64,000 nt of DNA from Epiperipatus broadwayi (GCA_028023455.1 JAQFVV010000030.1:8398876-8462875), one strand, 5' to 3'; positions 43,101-55,751 are shown, numbered from the stretch's first letter. Numbers and translations are program-made. Notes: generated by a model from the letters alone, not told the origin.

Positions 43101-45165
43101 TTTTGCTTTTGTATTCTTCACTCATTTTTACTTTTCAAAAATTTAACAAAACAACACATACTTATTTTATGCATTGAGAGTATAAGAGTACAAGAAATAG
43201 GATATAAAAATCGTTTTATTAAATTATATTGTTGATGTTAAGATAATATTCATGGAAAAGATCAATTTATCTATTATAAGATTTTATTTATCTTAAATTA
43301 AAATGATAAGATCATTTTATTCATACATTCACTTTATTCATCTTGAATTAAAATTATAAGATCATTTTATTCCTCTAGAATTAAAATCATGTTACATTAT
43401 TTTTATTTTGGTATAAGATTGGAAGAGAACCTGATGGTGTGATATGTGGGTTGCAACAAAATCCCTTTCCTACTCATATATCATGAATGTAATTCTAGTA
43501 TAATTCTTTTTTAATGTAAGAGCTTTCATATTTAATTGAATAGTTATTTGATGTACTGAAATATCATCTTAAAGATAAGATCATATCTTATTGTTATTAT
43601 TTGTCACTAGGATCAAATTCTTTGTTGATTTAAGAAATAAAAAGAATAAGATTGTTTGATATCAATTCCTTCATGGTGGTGTTATAAAATATTCTAAATA
43701 ACTGTCTAATTACTACTTCTGTTACTTTATGAAAAAAAAAGAATAAAATTTTTAAGTCAAAGATATTAGTATAAAGCAATGGACTGTATGGGCCAATAAA
43801 TATCTGTAAACTTACAGAATTGACACAAAATTCACAGTAAGATATTTATATAAGTGTATTATACAAATGTTAATATTTTTTGTACTATTATTTATTTTAT
43901 ATAAGTATACACTTTATCTCATTTGCGTTATATTTTGGTAATATTGTGCTAGAAATCAATGTATCAAATTGTTAGTTAATATTTTATCTTAGTTTCATCT
44001 CATATTTATTTGTCTATATTATTTTTATGTGTATATTTCTCAGGGAAGAAATGCTGATCAGTGTATTTGTAATTTTATGATTCTTATTATTTTATTTCTT
44101 TTCTTTATTAGTTGTTAATAAATTTTGTTATTAAAATAATAAAAACAGTTGTGTACTGTTCTTATTTTCTGACTCATCTCATAAATTAGTTTGGTATTCA
44201 AATATATCGGCAGCATTATCTGGACCGCAGACAGTCTCTAAACTGTGAGATTGCTAGATGTTTAATGGAGATCTTATAGGGATTATGGGGAGTTGAGATT
44301 TGTCTTGATTAGGTTCATTGGTAGCTCTTCTACAATAAAATATAGTGCCTTGAGGTGCAGGTCAAAATGACAACGATCAGAAAATATAACCTATGTTTAT
44401 AGTGAATATATAGAAAGAGTGATCGAGGGAAATGACCATCACTATCGATTCTAAAACATGGGTATATGGGAAATACCAATAATAAGCAGTTGTGGTCATT
44501 ATTGGTAATTCCTGGAAATTAATGGCTCATTAACAGTGAGTTACAGGTCTTTCATATTACTCTAAGCCATGAATATGATATACATGTTATATTGAAAGCA
44601 TGCCAGTCTGTAAGTAATAAAGCTGATTATTTAAAAATTACCTTTTCTATGGATGTTTTCATTAACAGTTTAGAAAATAAAAAAATTATTTATAGTTGAA
44701 TTATATATAAACATAAATTATATTCAATTATTTATCTTTAAAAATACCTAGTGAAATAAAGTTTCTTACAGCAAATTATTGATAACATTAATAAATTGAG
44801 AAACAACTTATAAACATAGCATTCACAACTGGTAATTAATTAAATTTTTTTTTAACTAGATACTTTTGAAAACAAATATTATTTCCAAATTATTTATTTT
44901 TTAGTTTAGCTTTTATCATTTATTTAATAACCCAAATTATTTTATAAATATAACAAAAGCTATAATTATGTAAAAAATAATTCAAATATAGCTTACATAA
45001 CAATTTAATTTTTTATTAAACTGTTTCTTTTTACTTTATTGTATCTTTATTGAAAACAACTTAATAAATACAATAATATGAACAATATGACATGCTTATC
45101 ATTAAATTGAAATCAACATTTTAAGGTATTAACAACTTATTTGTTTTATAAAAATGAGAACTGAC
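40101..45165. other. Intron sequence with a weak 60-bp tandem repeat, otherwise unassigned
   Basis: An imperfect 60-bp unit occurs twice at about 43271-43390, with TAAGATCATTTTATTC in both copies. A 9-bp inverted pair (ACCAATAAT / ATTATTGGT) is near 44476-44505. I see no coding exon or named repeat in the remainder. Confidence 0.45.
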
Positions 45166-45216
45166 CTCTTCTTCTTGATAGATCTGTTTCATCATCACCA
45201 TGATTTACTAGCAAGT
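45166..45216 (-). CDS. Su(dx)/WWP1: 51-nt symmetric micro-exon of the E3 ligase, candidate alternative exon
   Basis: A pyrimidine-rich acceptor (CATTTATTTAG) and a GTCAGT donor bound 51 nt whose phase is 1 at both ends. Joined to the upstream exon (ending ATG G) it reads DLLVNHGDDETDLSRRR with no stop, then joins the next exon through a Val codon (G|TT). Skipping it leaves the frame intact. It is too short to be found as an ORF and was recognised from splice signals plus phase. The segment is acidic followed by three Arg, placed in the disordered linker some 60 residues before WW1. The donor is weaker than those of most other exons and the exon body is purine-rich (GATGATGAAAC, AAGAAGAAG), as in enhancer-dependent exons. 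Inclusion in mRNA is inferred, not seen. Confidence 0.72.
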
Positions 45217-46209
45217 CTAAATAAATGAAATTCTTAAATTGATAATATAAACAAAAGTAAACTGTATCAACTGATTCTAAATATACAAATAATAAAAAAT
45301 ACAAGTCACAATCTTCCAAAAAAAAATGATAGATCTACAGTCACTATATAATATGCAATATACTTGATGAATTTTATAAATATTTATAATAATATAACAA
45401 GATAGCATCCCTATCTTTAAATCGAAATCAATATTTAAAGTCATTACCAAACTACTGCACTTATAAAAATGCACTTTCCTGGATAGATTTATTGCTTCAT
45501 TATCAATTGCTTGGATTTGCTGTTGAATGATGATGATGAAAAATATATTCTTTAAATTAATTTCAATTTAAAAAACATGGATGTTGCATTTTTGTAAGAT
45601 TATATTTATAACTGAATTTATTACATATTATTTAGTGATTAAAATTTGTGAAGCTTTTCTTATTATTTACATATGTAATAATTACATATATATTCATTGA
45701 TGTTTCTAATTACACATTTAAAAATTTCTAATATTCATTTTGTGTATATGTTAAGACCAGCTGACAAATAATAATAATGATGAAATAGATCTACCCAGAA
45801 AAGTAGTATGAATTTTTATAAATTTAAGGGTTTGTTAATGACTTAAGTTTTTGATTACCATTTAAAGGATGTAACACTATTTATATATAAATTATTTTTA
45901 AATAGAAATTCGCAGATTTGATAAAATTATAATTAATATTTAATATAAATGTTTATTATAAAATAGCAAATGTAATTATACATATATAATTAAACTAATT
46001 CATAAAATGGTTTTTAAAAAAAATGAGTTATGCAATCTCAAATACAATGGATTAGTTATCATATATAATTAACTGTTAATTTTTACAACGGTTAAAAAGG
46101 GAGACTTTACAATCCTCTTACATGCATAGATAATTCAAAATATTATTTAAAAAATTAACAAAAATTAAAGAACGGATTAAAAAGTTTTATTAACAATAAT
46201 ATTTTAAAT
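45217..46209. other. Intron sequence, nothing recognised
   Basis: Between the micro-exon acceptor and the hAT-like terminus; A+T-rich with no recognised feature. Confidence 0.5.
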
Positions 46210-46270
46210 CAGTGTTTCTTAAACTGTGGATCATGACCCTATTTGGGGTTGCGAAGCTAAAAGTTGGAGT
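46210..46270 (+). mobile_element. hAT-like terminal sequence
   Basis: CAGTGTTTCTTAAACTGTGG then ATCATGACCC and TTTGGGGTTGCGAAGC fit the classic hAT terminus (CAGNG...CTGTGGxTCxxGACCC). No matching right end found, so the size is unknown. Confidence 0.6.
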
Positions 46271-46770
46271 TGCAAAAATTTAATTCAGATACATGAATTT
46301 AAAAAAATACTAATGGCAATCCTTTCATTATCTTTATTTTAATATATTATGTTTTCTGTACAGTGCAATTATAAAATCGTAATGATGGCCAAGTGGAGTT
46401 GTAAATTATATTTACATATTGAAAAATAATACTAAATGCATCATAATAATGGTGTCACATTGCAATTTCAATAAATAAGTTATTTCAGAATCAAATATGC
46501 TGCAGTGGCGAGAATAAGGTTGGCACCACTCTGATTATATAATGCATTTCCGGACAAGTTATTTGTTTCGGTTTCATTTCAACAAGTGTCCACATCGCAA
46601 AAACAATACAATATTGTATTGTACTGTTTTACTCAACTAAAGGTTAGCATTTATTTGAATAAATATTACGAAAATGTTAGTTTTTATATATTAAAATGCT
46701 TGTATACTTTTTTTTCTCACTTTCTTATTCAAAATTTATCATCCTATTAGTTATTATAAAAATTTATTTT

Positions 46771-47532
46771 GGTTGTCGTAGATTAGCCCCCACACACTGC
46801 TTGATGTCGCTGTTTCCATGCAAAAGCACAAAAATATACTGCTCACATGGCCTATAGAACAGTTCTGTTCATATTAGCCACTAAACAGCTTTTGTGCTTC
46901 GCGGTACCATTGCATACTTCACAGATGGCTACAGTATGATGTGATGGTGTGTAGAATTCAAGTTGTCCCAAGTCTTTGCATGTGCATTCGAAATACTTAT
47001 TTTTCAGATGACCTGATGTAGTTTTAGATAGTATTAATTGTAAGACAAGAGATGCGCTTCCGTACACATATTTTTAAGGTTAAACGAATTTCAAAAATGT
47101 ATGTTCCAGCATTATACAGAAATCACGTGTAAAACATATTTTGCGCAGGGATAGCTATGAGACTTTCAAAGCATAAGCTTGGCTTAATCAGAGGGGAATT
47201 TTAAAATTGAATTGTGTTCCATAAATTGTTTTAAAATAGTGTTGGAAAACTTTTTTTTTTTTGATCAGACAGTAATTGAAAAAAGAAAATATTAGATTTT
47301 ATTAAATAATTTTGTTTTTCAAAATGTTGTGATGGACGATTCTTTGAATCGTCAAAACCATCAGATCCCCTTCCCTACGAATTCCAGCGCTATGCACTGT
47401 TATGTATTGTGTTGTATCAGAGTAGTGTAAAAAAAAAGTAAATTGTAAATTAGCGTAGTAACATAATATCTATTAGTTTTTGACTAACAACAGGGCCATC
47501 AAACGGCATGCGGGGGCTAATCGAAGATAACC
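46771..47532. mobile_element. Non-autonomous DNA transposon with 8-bp target duplication (762 bp)
   Basis: Terminal inverted repeats of about 44 nt begin GGTTGTCGTAGATTAGCCCC at the left and GGTTATCTTCGATTAGCCCC at the right (reverse complement). They continue with TTGATG and CTGTT in both. Flanks are TTTATTTT at 46763-46770 and 47533-47540. The 71-codon minus-strand frame inside is not similar to any transposase I know. GG-starting ends and 8-bp duplications fit Mutator-like or Merlin superfamilies. It shares ends and an internal segment with the element at 60462-61536. Confidence 0.78.
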
Positions 47533-47759
47533 TTTATTTTTTATTTGAAACTTATTGTCATTTATTTATTAACAAGTAAAAACATATTCCTATTTTTAAG
47601 CCTAACAGGTAATTTATAATTGATTTATAGATATTTTTTAAATATTAAAAAATAAAACATACGGGAGTAAATATACTTCGTATATTTAAACAAAAAACAA
47701 ATTTTGATCACATATTGTATAAAAATTAATATATACAAGAAGATAAATAAAATGCTTAC

Positions 47760-48020
47760 CCATACTATCATTAATAGGGGAGGCATTAGTAATAGGAGTT
47801 GATATCAGTCCATTCATATGCCTCACTGGTCTTGGAGGCGGTGATATGGCATTAGTGGATGTTTGAGAATTATTAATACCAGATGATGTAGATGCCATTT
47901 CAGATAAAGATGTTCCACTAACTATAGGATGTGTTTTAGGCCGGGCTCCTCTGTGATTACTTGTACTGTTAGGAGACTCATGTAAAACAATTCCATTAGG
48001 CTGATCATTTTCCTGAACAC
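47760..48020 (-). CDS. Su(dx)/WWP1: Exon of NEDD4-family E3 ligase: linker between C2 and WW1
   Basis: This 261-nt exon lies between a TTTTTTAG acceptor and a GTAAGC donor. Its first two bases complete a Gly codon (G|GT) with exon 53217-53363, and it ends one base into a codon, so it is symmetric phase 1. It encodes about 86 residues of polar, low-complexity linker. VQENDQPNG at the start resembles the Glu/Asn-rich start of the WWP1 linker. A proline motif, SPPPRPVRH, could bind an SH3 domain, as the ITCH proline-rich region does. There is no folded domain. Assignment rests on perfect phase continuity with the exons on both sides and on the position of the linker in the family. Confidence 0.85.
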
Positions 48021-48331
48021 CTAAAAAATTTTAAAACAAAATTATATCTTTATTCAAAAAATATTTTAAAATACCAATAACTTTGGTTGTCAAATAAATC
48101 TTACTGGAATAATTAATAATATAGAATCGTAAATTGTTATTTAAAAAAATCGAATTCCTTATTTAAAAAATATTATATATAATTATTTTTATTATAAAAT
48201 CAAATCTAACTATGACTACAATTGCAAATTGCATATTTTTGGTCTTAATGACCAAATTCTTCCTGAAAAAATGCATCCAGATGTTTTGCTATTGGAACTA
48301 TCAGCCTCACCAAAATTAAATTTGTTTATAT

Positions 48332-50935
48332 TGTGCCGGTCAAAATATGCTTATCCATCTAACACGAGCTGGAACTCACAAAATGTACTTCAAACCCAGT
48401 CGAGCCCGAGATTTTGGTCAGGGACCAGCCCGGATTCGAACCCACTCTCCAAGCCCCAGGTCAAACACCTAATGGACAACATAACAATGACGGCACACGA
48501 GAATTAATTCTTAATCCGGCCTGCTAGCAAATCGGAGAAACAATAAGACTCATGGACTTAAACATATATATAAACAACTTAAATACTAGACATTCCAAAG
48601 ATAAAATCTAATATAATTAGTTAATAGGGGTTTTACTAATGAAAAACTACGGGCAATTAGTGAATTGGATTGATTTAATAATGAGACAGAAACTAAGAGA
48701 TAATGAATTATAAAATATATTTATTAACAAATTTCATATGTATCTTGATATAACATTATTTAGCACGCAGGCATTTTATTTATTAAGTGACATTACTCTA
48801 GGCCATTTAAACAGTAATTGATATATTGGCAAATAGATTTGTGGCCATTATTTAATGGAAACAAATATCATGCTATACAACTAATCACTACATTCACTTA
48901 TTAGTTATGCCCTTTCATCATCAGTTCGAGTTGCTATTGTTCATGAAATCAAACCAAGTCTGGAGTGAAGCTTAATAATACGTCTAATAATAATAAATTT
49001 ATATATTTAATATGGGCTTGTAAAGCATCCCAGATAGCTTAAGATCGAACGGATTTTCAAGAATGCTTCGGTTCAATGCCGAAGATTGCATATTTGGGAG
49101 AAAAGAGTTGGCTATAGCGATATTACTAATAGGCTAGGCACAAGTAAAAATACAATATTAAAGTTGCTCTGCGGATGGAAGAATAGTTTTAGGGTTTTTG
49201 TGACAAACAATGGTTTACCCAATAACCGGTCGTCATGCTGCTAATGGGGAACCTTGATTTGGTTCAGAGGCGGGGGACTTACGTGCTAATCTGGCCCTTA
49301 GCTCAGTATTAGCTACTGCACTACCCATAAAAGAGGAAGATGAGCTGGACTTACCGTGGCTCCATCTTATATATATAAAAAACAGCATAACGATAATATA
49401 TTAATAAGTTTCACATCCGCCAAGCTGAAGTATATTATAAATTAAATATCATATATTAAATGAACACAAGTTTATCAGCTTGATCAAAAGAGCCAACTCT
49501 TCTGTAGCATGAGAAATATGTATATGCTACTTCAATCTCTTTAGTTATCTATAACTACTAAACTTTAAAAAGGGGGAAAAGTATATTTAATAAGGGACTT
49601 ACGAATACTTTACTAGAAAAATATATTTATGATTGCACTCCAGGCTAGTTTAATCTTTAATAGTATAATAATTAAAGGTTGAAAAGCCACAATTTATAGT
49701 TATATTAATTAATTTACTAAATAACAAAATATGAATTTGGGTTTCGAAACAGCGCACGAAATGACGCTATATAAATAATAATACGGAGATTTTAAATTTA
49801 TATCTTTAAAAACGTATTCTATAATTAAATGCATGCCATTTCGAAACATAGGCATAACTAATAATTATTAAAATAAGTAACAGAAAGGTAAATATACTGC
49901 AGTGATTAATTTATATAGCATAATATTCATTAACAAAGAAATTTAGCAAAAGCATTTCATTTATAGATTTCAAATACTATTTAGAAAGAGTTTACAATAT
50001 TGAATTAATAAAGAAATTTGCAAAAGTATTTCATTTTATAGAATTTAAAGATTATTTGGAAAACAATTTAGAAAGAGATTACAATAATATGTTTAGCTAA
50101 CCTGATTTTGAAGAAATAATGATTGCTTTTGAAATTCACACAGAGCTCTGCGATTTTAATATTAAAACAGTTCTCCTGTAGATGGATTGGAGATATTCGA
50201 ACTGGAACGAAGGTGAGTTCTTTGGCGGCTTGTAGCATCTTCAATTTAGTTGGGAGACAATTTTAAAATGGTGTTGGAACGAAAGCAAGTCCCTTTTAGC
50301 GGTGTACGGCATCTTTCATTTGGTATAAGCTTGTTGGTTGTTGCTTCGGCATTGGATGGATTGAACTTCGGCGTTCCATCACAAGAACGGCAGCAAAATT
50401 TTGCCTGATTTTAGCCGGACATGGTAATATTAAACAATTTATAGCTTGGATAGTAATAGCTCTTCAAAAGCAAGATGGAGTATCTATTCCCGTTTAAAAG
50501 AGGGCCTATTTATATATTTCCACTAAACCTTGACACCTTTTTGGAATTTCGTTTGCCTCGGGACCAATTGACTTTTAATTAAACAAAATAATACAATCCA
50601 ATTTCTACAACAGATAACGTCTCCGAGGTGTTATATTTAATTTACTTAAAATTATTAAAATATATAAATCATATAATTTGATTCAGATTTCACTAATTAA
50701 ATTCCTTTCCAGGTGTTAAAGAAATGTTAAAGCTTAGCAGAAGGAACGGTATTCTGATTTAATGATAAAGTCTTTTGTTGCAAACAAAAATCAATCAGTA
50801 AACTAGATTTTACTTTTTACTCGGGGTGCAGTCACTTAATTGATTTCTTGTCTACACAAAATTCTCATTTTTAATTACAAACAGATGATTTTTATTTTAC
50901 TGAAATAAATAACTTTTAACATATTTATTTTTACA
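48332..50935 (-). mobile_element. LTR-like repeat B, 2,604 bp
   Basis: In minus orientation it runs from TGTAAAAATA at 50935 to GACCGGCACA at 48332, with ATAT on both sides (48328-48331 and 50936-50939). TATAAATAGG lies at 50514-50505, about 421 nt after the start, the same spacing as in repeats A and C. GGGTTCGAATCCGGGC lies about 105 nt before the end. The 3' boundary is supported by a second copy at 20262-20485; the 5' boundary rests on ATAT, TG and promoter spacing only. The gene-poor interior has no long frame. Confidence 0.55.
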
Positions 50936-51470
50936 ATATTATTTGTTTATTAAAAAAAAAGCAAATTTAAAGAAAATACTTTAGTTTCAATTATATATGT
51001 AAAACATTAAATCAGAAAACCGTTAAATATATTTTAAAGAAAATGTTTTACATTATATCTTTTATTTAAACTTAAATATATATATATACGAATCATTTTG
51101 CCGTTATTCCAAGGTTTAAATTATCCATCCATATACGAATATCATAGCGAATATAATTAAGAATTGACTGAACATTAATATAACATTTTATAATAATTTA
51201 TGAGCATTTCTCCGCTATAATTTTATCAAACCTGTCTAATTATAGCGTGTTTTCGTATGTAAATAGATGATGCAATTTAAGCGGCCATTATAGCAAAGTT
51301 TTCCCGCTCGACTTACATATAACATTTTTACATTTAACATAGGTTCGAAACTAGTTCAGACGAGTAGGTCATTAGGTTGATGGTGAAATGGAAAGAGATT
51401 GGAAGGTTTACGTTTCAATATCAAATACTGTTGATATAATCTTCATTGATGGCTTCATAGCAAAATTAAA

Positions 51471-51696
51471 GCAGTCTATAATCTCTTTATTTTATAAAAT
51501 TAAAATACCTCTTTAGTTTTTTTTATTAAAATGACAAATCAGCTTTCTTTCTTCTAATGATTTTTAATTTTTGAAAAGTATTTGCAGTCTACAATCTCTT
51601 TATTTTATAAAATTAAAATACCTCTTTAGTTTTTTTTATTAAAATGACAAATCAGCTTTCTTTCTTCTAATGATTTTTAATTTTTGAAAAGTATTT
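51471..51696. repeat. 113-bp tandem duplication
   Basis: Two copies, 51471-51583 and 51584-51696, differ by about one base near their start (GCAGTCTATAATC against GCAGTCTACAATC). Nothing coding is seen in the unit. Confidence 0.88.
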
Positions 51697-52140
51697 CCAT
51701 ATTCTGTATGACTGCCCATTCATCAACTGGTAACATAGCTTTAGAATGGAATAATTTAAAATAAATAACTTTACATCTATATAACCCCCTTGCAAAGCAT
51801 ATAAATTATTTTAAAACTAATGACCCAATTATTTAACTTGCTATCAAATACATTGTGTATTTATGTAATAATAAAGTAAATTATATCAAATTTTAAAAAA
51901 AATTAGATGCATTCCATTGTCATATTTCTTTATGATATAAATGATTTAATCACAAAAATAATAATTCAAATATAGCAAATTAAATGTTTTTAATTTTTTT
52001 AAACTACACTAGTTTTCTGTTATTCTTTTCAGTAATATAATGATAATTTAAATAAAAATTAATGTTAACATAAAAAGACTTTTGGAAGATAAATAAACCA
52101 TCAACTATTAAGCATTTATTTTAAAAAAACGCCTATATTA

Positions 52141-53148
52141 GACGCTATAAAAAATAAATGCTGATTTATATATGTGATTAATTTCAGTTGGAATGACGTT
52201 CAGTAAATTCTAGTAAATTTCATTGGCGTCATTCATTCATAAGTTATATATAGTAATTCAAAGTGACTGTTCTATAGTCACACCTTCTGTGCCAGTACTT
52301 CAGATTTGCTCATATATAAATATTTGAGTCGTAGTAATAAGAGGATTCCTTTTATTGCTGCATAAATTCTATATCTTGTATGGGTCAGAGGTTATTCATT
52401 TATTATTTAACACTCTCAAAAAGCGTTTGCACAATTTGGTTTGAAAAAAGCCGATATGAATGTGATTACAATTGTATACAGACGCTATAAAAAATAAATG
52501 CTGATTTATATATGTGATTAATTTCAGTTGGAATGACGTTCAGTAAATTCTAGTAAATTTCATCGGCGTCATTCATTCATAAGTTATATATAGTAATTCA
52601 AAGTGACTGTTCTATAGTCACACCTTCTGTGACAGTACTTCAGATTTGCTCATATATAAATATTTGAATCGTAGTAATAAGAGGATTCCTTTTATTGCTG
52701 CATAAATTCTATATCTTGTATGGGTCAGAGGTTATTCATTTATTATTTAACACTCTCAAAAAGCGTTTGCACAATTTGGTTTGAAAAAAGCTGATATGAA
52801 TGTGATTACAATTGTATACAGACGCTATAAAAAATAAATGCTGATTTATATATGTGATTAATTTCAGTTGGAATGACGTTCAGTAAATTCTAGTAAATTT
52901 CATCGGCGTCATTCATTCATAAGTTATATATAGTAATTCAAAGTGACTGTTCTATAGTCACACCTTCTGTGCCAGTACTTCAGATTTGCTCATATATAAA
53001 TATTTGAGTCATAGTAATAAGAGGATTCCTTTTATTGCTGCATAAATTCTATATCTTGTATGGGTCAGAGGTTATTCATTTATTATTTAACACTCTCAAA
53101 AAGCGTTTGCACAATTTGGTTTCAAAAAAGCCGATATGAATGTGATTA
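52141..53148. repeat. Three-copy 340-bp tandem array (satellite-like)
   Basis: Units start at 52141, 52481 and 52821, each with GACGCTATAAAAAATAAATG; the third ends at 53148, about 12 nt short. Copies differ at only a handful of sites (for example CATTGGCG against CATCGGCG). Each unit holds GTGACTgttctatAGTCAC, a perfect 6-bp hairpin, and a TATAAAAAATA box. I searched both strands for a hammerhead core and found none. The array lies 68 nt into the intron downstream, in gene sense, of exon 53217-53363. Confidence 0.95.
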
Positions 53149-53216
53149 ATTTTTATTGTAATTTTTATTACAGAATAAATAAATTATAAACCATCAAAAA
53201 AAAAAAAAAAACTTAC

Positions 53217-53363
53217 CGTTTTTTGCATTTAAATCAAGTGTCAGTGCTGGAAATTTGGACATGTCTACGTTCATACCATCTAACTGAATAAATAAATCTC
53301 CTACTAATGTAGTGGTTCCTTTGGTTTCATTATGCAGAGGCAAAGTTAGTTCTAATTTATCAA
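53217..53363 (-). CDS. Su(dx)/WWP1: Exon of NEDD4-family E3 ligase: segment just after the C2 domain
   Basis: This 147-nt exon follows a TATATTAG acceptor and ends at a consensus GTAAGT donor, with phase 1 at both ends. It encodes DKLELTLPLHNETKGTTTLV followed by GDLFIQLDGMNVD. That matches the stretch after C2 in WWP1 and WWP2, where a KLxLxL strand is followed by GELTVxLDG. It is the most upstream coding exon I can find in the window. The first codon is split (N|TT), so at least one more coding exon lies further right. The donor is followed directly by a run of T residues in the sense strand. The first 68 nt of the next intron separate it from a 340-bp tandem array. Confidence 0.9.
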
Positions 53364-54232
53364 CTAATATATAGATACAATTAAATTAAAACTTACTTAT
53401 AAAAATTTAAAACATATTAATAAATAAAATATCTATTCCCAAATAAAATAAAAAATGAATGCAATAGCTTTAAATACTTTTAAAACATTTTACAAATCAT
53501 TAAAATGTGAAAATGTGTAATCTTTTTCATTAAAATTTTAAATAAGAATTAAAATGACTAAATGTTTAGTTAATAAAATATTACAAACCAACATATAAAG
53601 TGAAGTTATTAAATTGTAAAGAATTTAAAAGCAATAACAAAGCATTATAATCATATATCAGTAGCCAGAAACAAAGCTAACTACTTAAATTGTGGGTGTA
53701 AACAGGTATCATTTATGTATGTTTATGTCATTGCTTGTATATTTCTACCTTTTCTCACTCCCAAACATTTTATGTTAGATTTCTGAATTACTGTAAATTT
53801 CTAATATTTTGTGTTTAAAATTAATTTTAGTTTTAAATAATATGATCATAAACAATACAGATTTAATCTTTACTTTGATTTTTTGCATGAACCTTCAAAT
53901 AACTGTTATTTAATCCACAACAAGTAAGTAAAATTAAGTGAACAAAAAAATAGTTTCTTCAAATATTTCTGCTTTTTATCATACATAAAAAAGAATATAC
54001 TGTTTAGTATTTATAGTACACCACAATTAAAAAACACTACAAACAGATAACTGCAGGTTTTCACTGATATACAAGTAGAGACTTTTTATATATTTTAAGA
54101 GGTTTGATAAAATATATTTATTATGAAATTAGAAAGAATTTTGGCTTATTTTTTATATCAAAAAAACAAACAAACAAACAAACAGATTTTAGCAATTCTC
54201 AAACAAAAACAGAAGTAGAAATTTTTGATACT
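53364..54232. other. Intron or upstream sequence, nothing recognised
   Basis: I looked here and to the right edge for C2-domain exons on the minus strand and found none. Confidence 0.45.
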
Positions 54233-54671
54233 TGTGAGTTTTAAAGTACAAGATGGCAGCGCCTATTTTTGATAAATCTAGTTTCGCCTCCCCTCCCCCA
54301 CAAAAAATGTTTACAAAAAAAATCCTGCTAAGAAACATCATATTTCATATTTACATTTTATTTTTTATTGCTGTTATTTTAAAAAAAGAAATCATTATTG
54401 AAAAATTAAATGCAGTATTTACATGCTGATTAAACCAAAGTATGACAATGTTAAGAGCATCTCGTCAATTGTCACAGTATAAGTAAAAAAAATTGAAATA
54501 AAGTTTCTTAATGAAATTTATCGAAATTTATTCCTTTTTTAAAACTTAACAATCAATTTATTAATTTTGTTTTAATTTAACAACTAACACATCTTCGGTA
54601 GATTATAGGCTCTCAAAACTACATTTATCAAAAATATGGACTGCCATCTTGGATTACTTGAAAACTCACAC
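54233..54671. mobile_element. MITE with about 60-bp terminal inverted repeats (439 bp)
   Basis: Left end TGTGAGTTTTAAAGTACAAG and right end (reverse complement) TGTGAGTTTTCAAGTAATCC both continue with AGATGGCAG, then TATTTTTGATAAAT and TAGTTT. No coding between them. Target duplication is not clear, so the superfamily is open. Confidence 0.75.
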
Positions 54672-55751
54672 AGACCAAATGTTTTTTGCAAGTTTATACT
54701 TTTAAAATAAAAAATTATGGTTTCTATCGTCCAGAAGAGGTTTTTTTATTATTGTGAATTGTTTGTCAAATGTTATTGTTGTTGCAGTCCATATCAATAT
54801 CATTAAGTGGTTATTCATATAATAAATGAACAAGGATGGGTTGTTTACCAACAGACATCAGCAAGCACTGTGTGTTTAGTAACTTTTTGAGTTTAAGCCA
54901 AAAAATATCAATCGACTTTTATTGAAGGCAGCATGAATGCATGAGTAAATGAACTCTTTTTTTAAATATATATAGTCATAAAAGACAACTAAATTATGGT
55001 CTTCATTCCCAGAAAACTGTAAAGCCATCAGGTGGGGTAACAGTTAACTTTGAAAATGGACAGTGCTAAAAAAAATTCCTGATTTAGGATTCAGGCTAAC
55101 AGCTATCCAATGATAATTATTTATTTAGCTACTCACAAGCACAGATAATTTTCAAATGAAGGAACATGAACAAGTGCCTAATATTAAATAGGACATCTTG
55201 GATTTTGTGAAGTTAAAAAGAGAAGTCTGAAAAGTGGAAATGTCCTTTATTACACAGAGATAAGTATTGAAAGCACAAATACAGTGGTATTTATTATTAA
55301 TTAAAAAACCAACATTGTGGAGAGTGAAAATGCACAAACATAGTTACAAAATTAAGTTATTCAACTTAATGGCAGATATCAAAAACAAATACTTCAAGTT
55401 TATGGCCCAATAACTTTTTGTTGTTATGAAAAATAGAGGACTTTTATATATACAAAATGGTTTTGATCACCAAACATTATAAATCGTCATGAGAAAAAAC
55501 AATTGAAAGATAGATGTGGATAAATAATGATTATGGTAATAAATGCAGATGGAATTTATAGAAAAAAAATTGCATTTTATGAAATATTGTTTAAGAAAAC
55601 TAAATGGAAATAGACACAGATGCATCCAAATGATGCAACAGTTAGAATTGGATTATATTTTGACTAGCACAATATATGTATTTCAAAATAGTAACCTTAA
55701 TAGATTTAACACAAGTAATCAGTGAGATATAAGACACATATTAATACAAAG
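54672..55751. other. Unassigned sequence, nothing recognised
   Basis: No coding or repeat signal beyond a short (TA)n patch near 54966. Confidence 0.45.

Noticed and set aside
46852-47067. 71-codon minus-strand frame with several Cys and His
   Set aside because: It lies inside a 762-bp non-autonomous transposon and resembles no transposase or zinc-finger family I know.
52141-53148. Hammerhead ribozyme in the 340-bp array, as in some animal satellites of similar size
   Set aside because: Neither strand of the unit has CTGANGA followed by GAAA and a cleavage triplet in the right order.
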